NCBI GenBank assembly: GCA_026388915.1
Contig: JAPLIW010000466.1
Span: 1 to 5,230 of the forward strand
Reading direction: 5' to 3'
DNA from: Deltaproteobacteria bacterium
GTDB taxonomy: Bacteria > Desulfobacterota > SM23-61
DNA: 5,230 nucleotides
Shown here: piece after piece, positions 1 through 3,955 of the stretch
Layout of the letters: each line of letters starts with the position of its first letter
Numbering within the stretch: the stretch's first letter is position 1
Notes under the pieces: generated by a model
Seen by the model: only the letters and a program-made list of their open reading frames with translations
Told to the model about the DNA's origin: nothing
Database searches by the model: none
Translations under genes and position numbers: made by a program

Positions 1-61
1 GGAAAAATTTCCAGTTGAGTCTGTCCGCTAGCCAATCATGATTTGGAAAGCAAAATATCCC

Positions 62-91
62 TTGACAAGATTATGAGCATATGCTTATAAT
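62..91 (+). promoter_or_regulatory. Consensus sigma70-type promoter for the DUF134/NifX operon
   Basis: A perfect -35 hexamer TTGACA (62-67) is followed, after an 18-bp spacer, by a perfect -10 hexamer TATAAT (86-91). Transcription would start near 98 and leave a leader of about 17 nt before the ATG at 115. The leader contains a strong Shine-Dalgarno AGGGAGG (101-107). Full consensus hexamers suggest a strong promoter that would need a repressor to be controlled, and an overlapping palindrome is present. Confidence 0.8.
71..90. promoter_or_regulatory. 20-bp near-perfect palindrome overlapping the promoter: candidate operator
   Basis: The two halves TTATGAGCAT and ATGCTTATAA are reverse complements at nine of ten positions. 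The exception is G75 opposite T86. The core AGCATATGCT (76-85) is perfect. The site fills most of the -35/-10 spacer and overlaps five bases of the -10 box, the classic place for a repressor dimer. Autoregulation by the DUF134 protein encoded just downstream is the simplest inference, but no binding is shown by sequence alone. Confidence 0.6.
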
Positions 92-114
92 TAATCCCTA
101 AGGGAGGATCTTGG

Positions 115-594
115 ATGGCAAGGCCGATAAATTGCAGACGAGTCAATTCCATGCCCCAGAGTAATTACTTTAAGCCAAGGGGTATCCCACTCTCTATGTT
201 AGAAGAGGTCATTTTAACTGTTGACGAGTTTGAGGCTATTAGGCTTGCTGACCTTGACAGCTTATATCAAGAGCAGGCAGCACAAAAGATGAAAGTCTCT
301 CGGCCAACTTTTGGCAGGATTATCGAATCTGCGCACAAAAAGGTGGCGGAGGCATTGGTCAAAGGCAAAGCATTGAAGATTGAAGGAGGTGAATTTGAGA
401 TGGCTTCTATAAGAAAATTCAAGTGTTACGATTGCCAACATTCATGGGAGCTACCTTACGGAACAGGTAGACCGGAAGGCTGTCCTTCCTGCAAAAGTGG
501 CAACATTCAAAGAGCGGAAGAGGATAGAGGATATGAAAGAAGGGGTGGAAAGGGGCGAGGCAGGTGTTGTCGTGGAACCCAACAAAACCAATAA
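115..594 (+). CDS. DUF134 family DNA-binding protein with C-terminal zinc ribbon
   Basis: This 159-aa protein matches the DUF134 family of predicted DNA-binding proteins. The N-terminus has the typical pattern RP(4)..CRRV..MP...YFKP.G.P. It continues through LTVDEFEAIRLAD (34-46) into a sigma-factor-like helix-turn-helix, LYQEQAAQKMKVSRPTFGRI (50-69). Residues 75-92 carry the family's KKVAEALVKGKALKIEGG motif. The C-terminal third adds a probable zinc ribbon, C104-x2-C107 with C123-x2-C126, followed by an Arg/Gly-rich tail with a CC pair. The ATG at 115 has an excellent Shine-Dalgarno seven bases upstream. The gene is first in an operon with the NifX-like gene 75 bp downstream. The family commonly sits beside such iron-molybdenum cofactor-type proteins, so a role as local transcriptional regulator is likely. 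The effector (metal, cluster or redox state) is unknown. Confidence 0.93.
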   Translation: MARPINCRRVNSMPQSNYFKPRGIPLSMLEEVILTVDEFEAIRLADLDSLYQEQAAQKMKVSRPTFGRIIESAHKKVAEALVKGKALKIEGGEFEMASIRKFKCYDCQHSWELPYGTGRPEGCPSCKSGNIQRAEEDRGYERRGGKGRGRCCRGTQQNQ

Positions 595-669
595 CGAAGG
601 AAAGACAAAGATTGCAGAAGGGCGGAAATTTCTGAAGATAAGTCTAAATTAACGAGGAAGGAGAATGTC

Positions 670-1044
670 ATGAAAGTGTGTTTTCCGGTTCAGAAGGATG
701 AAGGAATTGAAAGCCAGGTTTATAACCATTTTGGTTCAGCCCCGGTTTTTATCGTGGTCGACACGGAGGAAAAGGGAGTTCAACGGGTAGGCAATAGGGA
801 CCTCCATCATGTCCATGGTGCTTGCAACCCAATCATGGCCTTGGGCGGACAAAAAGTCGATGCCTTGGTTGTTGGAGGAATAGGAGGAGGCGCCTTGATG
901 AAGCTAAACGCTATGGGCGTAAAAGTATATGAGGCAGGGACTCCGACGGTTAAAGAAAATCTTGAGCTGTTGAGAGAGAATAAGCTGGAGGAACTTTCAA
1001 TGGATCGTTCTTGTCGAGCGCATGAGGGTGGGTGTGGACATTAA
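670..1044 (+). CDS. Dinitrogenase iron-molybdenum cofactor (NifX/NifB C-terminal) family protein
   Basis: This 124-aa single-domain protein resembles the Nitro_FeMo-Co family (NifX, NafY and the NifB C-terminal domain), which bind or carry metal clusters. It opens with MKVCFPVQKDEGIESQVYNHFGSAP, the usual first strand and 'HFG' loop. It continues with HVHGACNPI (residues about 47-55), a typical conserved H-G-x-C patch, and with VDALVVGGIGGGALMKL, the glycine-rich turn. The C-terminal extension SCRAHEGGCGH adds two Cys and two His that could bind metal. AGGAAGGAG (655-663) lies six bases before the ATG. No nifHDK genes are visible, so nitrogen fixation should not be inferred. Stand-alone members occur widely in anaerobes, often beside DUF134 genes. 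A role in Mo/Fe-S cluster handling is an inference. Confidence 0.92.
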   Translation: MKVCFPVQKDEGIESQVYNHFGSAPVFIVVDTEEKGVQRVGNRDLHHVHGACNPIMALGGQKVDALVVGGIGGGALMKLNAMGVKVYEAGTPTVKENLELLRENKLEELSMDRSCRAHEGGCGH

Positions 1045-1192
1045 CAGAATATTGAAGAGCAATAAAAAAATCTATCAATAGAGAAAACCAATTTTGAGGA
1101 TTATACTGATGCCTTGATAGGAAGCGAGAATATCATCACCTTCCTCACAAGGCTGACGAAAAAGTCTGAAAGGACACGTGGAAGGAGAAGAT

Positions 1193-1417
1193 ATGCCGAT
1201 TTTCGAGTACCGCTGCGAGAACTGCGGGCAAACGAATGAGTTTCTAATCCTTGGCAAGCAGGAGCAATTGCATTGCCGGCATTGTGGGAGTGAAGACCTC
1301 ACGAAGCTGATGTCGGCTCACAATACTTCCAGCGCCTCCTCAGAGAGATTTGCCGAAAAAGGTTCCGGAAGCTGTTGCGGGTCACCCAATTCATGCGACA
1401 CGCCGGGGCTACTTTGA
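1193..1417 (+). CDS. FmdB-family putative regulatory zinc-ribbon protein
   Basis: This small protein of 74 aa starts MPIFEYRCENCGQ, the signature N-terminus of the FmdB/CxxC_CXXC_SSSS family. Two knuckles, C8-x2-C11 and C28-x2-C31, form the zinc ribbon. A Ser-rich linker (about 45-50) leads to a Cys-rich tail, GSCCGSPNSCDTPG, also typical of the family. The ATG at 1193 is preferred over the in-frame GTG at 1178 because MPIFEY is the conserved start and GGAGAAG lies directly before it. The first members were found by formamidase and formylmethanofuran dehydrogenase genes and called regulators, but the molecular role is not established. Here the gene stands directly ahead of an FmdE-family gene, and their reading frames abut or overlap. 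Confidence 0.92.
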   Translation: MPIFEYRCENCGQTNEFLILGKQEQLHCRHCGSEDLTKLMSAHNTSSASSERFAEKGSGSCCGSPNSCDTPGLL

Positions 1418-2012
1418 GATGGCCCTAAAGTTTCACGGCCACAAGTGTCCGGCCATGCCTATGGGGTTAAGGGCGGGTCTGGCGGCCATGAAGGTCCTGG
1501 GCGTGGAGAGAGCGAAAGACAAGGAGCTGGTGGTCGAATCCGAGACGGGAGAAGGCCACGCGGCTGGCTGTTTTGTGGATGGCATTATGGCGGCAACGGG
1601 CAGCACTTACGGTAAGGGAAATATTACCAAACTCCGCTATAACAAAATGGCTTTCACCTTGATCGACGCCCGGACGGGAAAGGCCGTAAGGGTTTCGCTG
1701 AAGCCGGAGTTTTTTGAAAAGGCCTTGAGCTCCCCCTTCGTACAGAAAAGAAAGGAGGGGGTATTGCCTCAGGATGTACCCCCCGAGATCACCAACCCGC
1801 AGGTGGAACGCATCTTGAATCTGCCGGAGGGAGATTTCCTGAATATCGGCGAAGTCTTCAACCGGAAAGTGAAAAAGGGGCCCACAAGCTTTGAAGTAAA
1901 GCGGTGTGCGAAATGCGGCGAGGCCGTATTTACCAATAAATTGAAGAAGGGGCCGGACGGAGGGCTGCTCTGCATTCCCTGCGCGGAAAAGGTCATTGGG
2001 CCAGGAGCCTGA
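1350..2012 (+). CDS. FmdE-family protein with C-terminal zinc ribbon
   Basis: This protein is similar to subunit E of molybdenum formylmethanofuran dehydrogenase, a family common outside methanogens with unknown substrate. Seen from the ATG at 1419, the core motif is H6-G-H8-K-C10-P-A-M-P-M-G. Next come GEGH47-AAG-C51-FVDG and TGSTYGKGN, then a C-terminal zinc ribbon C163-x2-C166 / C185-x2-C188. I recall TGCT at the TGST site in most relatives, so a probable metal-site cysteine is replaced by serine. The start is uncertain. TTG 1350 gives 220 aa and overlaps fmdB by 68 bp. ATG 1419 gives 197 aa in the arrangement TGA-G-ATG. I use TTG because the upstream residues GYFEMALKF look like the family helix before HGH. 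Translation is probably coupled to fmdB either way. FmdE itself and zinc binding are family knowledge; the cellular role here is unknown. Confidence 0.85.
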   Translation: MPKKVPEAVAGHPIHATRRGYFEMALKFHGHKCPAMPMGLRAGLAAMKVLGVERAKDKELVVESETGEGHAAGCFVDGIMAATGSTYGKGNITKLRYNKMAFTLIDARTGKAVRVSLKPEFFEKALSSPFVQKRKEGVLPQDVPPEITNPQVERILNLPEGDFLNIGEVFNRKVKKGPTSFEVKRCAKCGEAVFTNKLKKGPDGGLLCIPCAEKVIGPGA

Positions 2013-2025
2013 AGAGGGGTTGCCG

Positions 2026-2083
2026 GGGGAATCCTTGTGACATCGGCTCGCCGAGGCCACGCGGCCCCGAGCATGGATTCCCC
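2026..2083. repeat. 9-bp perfect inverted repeat in the fmdE-tauE gap
   Basis: GGGGAATCC (2026-2034) is the exact reverse complement of GGATTCCCC (2075-2083). After a T/T mismatch the stem can continue by 2-3 pairs. The enclosed 40 bases are GC-rich and hold two smaller hairpins (TCGGC/GCCGA and GGCC/GGCC). No U-tract follows, so it is not a standard intrinsic terminator. It may be an mRNA-processing or stability structure, or a fragment of a dispersed repeat, since GGAATCC/GGATTCC recurs between 2991 and 3087. Confidence 0.6.
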
Positions 2084-2106
2084 TCTAAAATGGTTAAAGG
2101 ATTTCC

Positions 2107-2856
2107 ATGGCCACTCTCCTTTTGGCCAGTCTGATCGTCTTTGGTTTTACCACGGTGTTGACCATCGCCGGGGTTGGGGCGGCCTTTATCATTATCCCGG
2201 CCTTTTTCTGGCTGGGCGTTCCCCTGAAGGAAGCCATGGCAACGGCCCTGCTTTTGAACGGGATCAGCATGGCCATTGCTTCCATCACCTTTATCAGGAA
2301 CAAGCTGGTGGCTTTTGGAACGGCGGTTCCCATCATCATCGTGGCCAGCGCGCTTTCCCCCCTGGGAGCCTACAGCACGAAGTTCGTCTCGCGGGATACT
2401 CTCTTGTGGCTTTTTGTAGGCTTCTTGGTCTTTGCCGGGTCCATGATGCTCTTCTTCAAGGCGAAAAAGAAAGAAGTTCAGCGTACTCATGCCCAGGAAA
2501 TAGGAACCGGAGCCACCGTGGGCGGAATCGCCGGTTATCTTGGGGGACTGCTGGGGGTAGGCGGGGGCAACTTCATTGTCCCGGCTCTTGTCTGGCTGGG
2601 GTTTGACCCCAAAAGAGCCTCCGGCACAACTTCCTTCATCGTGATTTTCTCCTCCCTGGCGGGATTTCTGGGCCACACGGCCATGGGGCATATCAATGTT
2701 CCGCTCCTGGCTTTATCCGCCCTGGGGTCCATCGCCGGGGCTTATCTGGGAGCCTGGCTCTTGGCCCGAAAACTTCAAAGCGCCCAGGTCAAAACCATCA
2801 TCGGGGTGGTTCTTTATGTCATCGCCGCCAGGATGCTCTGGGGGCTGATGGGGTAA
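2107..2856 (+). CDS. TauE/SafE family membrane transporter (putative sulfite/sulfonate exporter)
   Basis: This 249-aa polytopic membrane protein has the usual length for the TauE/SafE (DUF81) family, whose members move sulfite, sulfoacetate or other small organic anions across the inner membrane. Two pseudo-symmetric halves can be seen. The first holds TIAGVGAAFIIIPAFFWLGV (19-38) and the second GLLGVGGGNFIVPALVWLGF (about 147-166), each followed by a conserved A..T/S helix start. A basic cytoplasmic loop, KAKKKEVQR (about 118-126), separates them. Around seven or eight hydrophobic segments are expected. AAAGGA (2096-2101) sits five bases before the ATG. It follows the FmdE-family gene by 94 bp and is probably co-transcribed. 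The substrate cannot be read from sequence, and sulfite is only the family label. Confidence 0.92.
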   Translation: MATLLLASLIVFGFTTVLTIAGVGAAFIIIPAFFWLGVPLKEAMATALLLNGISMAIASITFIRNKLVAFGTAVPIIIVASALSPLGAYSTKFVSRDTLLWLFVGFLVFAGSMMLFFKAKKKEVQRTHAQEIGTGATVGGIAGYLGGLLGVGGGNFIVPALVWLGFDPKRASGTTSFIVIFSSLAGFLGHTAMGHINVPLLALSALGSIAGAYLGAWLLARKLQSAQVKTIIGVVLYVIAARMLWGLMG

Positions 2857-2987
2857 AAAGAAGGACGGGCCATTTTAACTAAAGATATTTTGGGCTTGTG
2901 TCGATTAGACTAAAAGAGAGTGTATTCTCAAATCCCAATTCGCTTCCCCTCCGTTGCTGATTTTGTCCTTTCATCCCGGCGGCTAGA

Positions 2988-3010
2988 GCTGGATTCCTGG
3001 GAATCCCAGC
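2988..3010. repeat. Imperfect hairpin in the tauE-thioredoxin intergenic region
   Basis: The 282 bases between the tauE stop and the next ATG hold no gene that I can support. Within them, GCTGG-ATTC (2988-2996) pairs with GAAT-C-CCAGC (3001-3010), leaving a CTGG loop and one bulged C. A shorter nested palindrome, CTGGGA-A-TCCCAG, lies at 2997-3009. A T-run (3025-3029) lies 14 bases further on, too far for a convincing intrinsic terminator. TTGACA at 3019-3024 has no partner -10 box at normal spacing, so I do not call a promoter. Confidence 0.4.
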
Positions 3011-3138
3011 GGTAATCCTTGACATTTTTAGACTTTCGGGGGACAACCATTCTATCCGATCTCTCTGCCGGAACGCACCGGGAATCCGGGGCCGGCATGC
3101 AATACTACCCCTCGGATTTTCCCGCAACAGGAGGAGGC

Positions 3139-3873
3139 ATGAGCAGTTTAATCATTAATCATAAAAAGAACCGCCGCCTTTGGAAACGGTTCGGGATTAT
3201 GCCCTGGGCCGTTCTTTTGATCCTCTGTTCAGGCGTGGCTGGGTGGGAGACGGCTGGCGGACAGGAAACCCCTTTACCTTCCTTCGGGAGCGGTACGATC
3301 AAGGTGCGGCTGTACACCGATTATTTCTGCTCCCCCTGCCGGGACATGGAACCGGACCTTGAACCCCTCCTCCTGGATCTGGTCAAAGGCGGAACCATCC
3401 ATCTCACTTTCATCGATGTCCCCGCCAGCCAGCACACCGCCAGCCAGCACACCACTCTGTATACCCGATACTTTCTCTCTGCTTTAGCGGAGAAAAAGGA
3501 TTTTGATTCCGCCTTACATACGAGAAGGGTCCTCTTTGAAGCGGCGGGGAAGAGGGTGGTCGATAAGAACCAGCTGGTAAATCTGATCGCCGAAAAAGGG
3601 ATCGGGCTGAAGCCCGTCGATTTAAACCCGGTTTTCATCCTCTGGAATCGCTATCTCCAGGAAGACCAGATCCGTTCCACCCCCTCCTGCGTGATTGTCC
3701 ACGGGGATCTGAAAGAGACTCATGTAGGCGGGTTGGAGGTCATCAAGGCTCTGGAGATCCTGAGAGATAATTTTGGGAAGACCCCCGCGGGCTCTTCCAG
3801 AGATGGGAAGGCTGCAAACGGCAAAAAAAATAAGGACTCATCCAGCCCATCCCTGGACAAAAAGGGCGAGTAA
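3139..3873 (+). CDS. DsbA/thioredoxin-like exported thiol-disulfide oxidoreductase
   Basis: This protein of 244 aa starts at ATG 3139, with Shine-Dalgarno AGGAGG at 3129-3134. A basic N-terminus (K9, K10, R12, R13, K16, R17) precedes a hydrophobic stretch (about 20-34), so it is exported or anchored with the domain in the periplasm. No proper lipobox is present. The active site is C64-S-P-C67 in YTDYFCSPCRDMEP. The cis-Pro loop is S180-T-P182-S, and C184 follows it. The Cys-to-Pro distance of about 118 residues fits a DsbA-like fold with a helical insertion. A 5-residue sequence, ASQHT, is duplicated at 96-105. A Lys/Ser/Gly-rich tail (about 214-244) is probably disordered. It is encoded just upstream of the selenocysteine/cytochrome gene. 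It could reduce or oxidise that protein's CGU motif, or keep its heme-binding cysteines in the right state. Its partner is inferred only from position. Confidence 0.85.
   Translation: MSSLIINHKKNRRLWKRFGIMPWAVLLILCSGVAGWETAGGQETPLPSFGSGTIKVRLYTDYFCSPCRDMEPDLEPLLLDLVKGGTIHLTFIDVPASQHTASQHTTLYTRYFLSALAEKKDFDSALHTRRVLFEAAGKRVVDKNQLVNLIAEKGIGLKPVDLNPVFILWNRYLQEDQIRSTPSCVIVHGDLKETHVGGLEVIKALEILRDNFGKTPAGSSRDGKAANGKKNKDSSSPSLDKKGE
3424..3453 (+). repeat. 15-bp exact tandem duplication inside the DsbA-like gene
   Basis: The unit GCCAGCCAGCACACC occurs twice, at 3424-3438 and 3439-3453, with no mismatches and no gap. It lies in frame and encodes ASQHT twice (residues 96-105). It lies shortly after the predicted strand TFIDVP, in the region where DsbA-like proteins carry their helical insertion. 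The absence of any divergence suggests a recent slippage duplication. Confidence 0.95.
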
Positions 3874-3904
3874 AGCCAGAGGCCCAAAGCAATGATTGCG
3901 GGAC

Positions 3905-3934
3905 CGGACAAGAATGGTAAAATGAATTTATAAA
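3905..3934 (+). promoter_or_regulatory. Possible weak promoter before the selenoprotein gene
   Basis: CGGACA (3905-3910, four of six matches to TTGACA) is separated by 18 bp from TATAAA (3929-3934, five of six matches to TATAAT). Transcription would begin near 3941 and give a leader of about 15 nt. The region is locally AT-rich, while its surroundings are GC-rich. Read-through from the DsbA-like gene, which ends 82 bp before the start codon, is equally possible. Confidence 0.3.
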
Positions 3935-3950
3935 TCCGGCCTTCCGGAGG
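3935..3950 (+). promoter_or_regulatory. Shine-Dalgarno GGAGG partly inside a small hairpin
   Basis: The ribosome-binding sequence GGAGG (3946-3950) lies five bases before ATG 3956 and decides that start over the ATG at 3952, which is one base behind it and in another frame. TCCGG (3935-3939) can pair with CCGGA (3944-3948) around a CCTT loop. This would cover three of the five Shine-Dalgarno bases and might temper translation. Confidence 0.55.
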
Positions 3951-3955
3951 TATGA

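Noticed and set aside
1050..1064. TATTG/CAATA hairpin followed by A-run as a terminator after the NifX-like gene
   Set aside because: The 5-bp AT-rich stem is weak, and on the + strand it is followed by A residues rather than T.
1467..2691. Minus-strand open frames opposite the FmdE-family and tauE genes
   Set aside because: They are compositional shadows of GC-rich coding sequence, with no domains, and the + strand genes are clear members of known families.
3019..3056. TTGACA at 3019-3024 as a promoter -35 box
   Set aside because: No acceptable -10 box lies 16-19 bp downstream. The nearest AT-rich hexamer is about 26 bp away.
3019..3138. Upstream extension of the DsbA-like gene to TTG 3019 or ATG 3097
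   Set aside because: Neither has a good Shine-Dalgarno, the extra residues would precede the signal segment, and ATG 3139 has a strong AGGAGG at the right distance.
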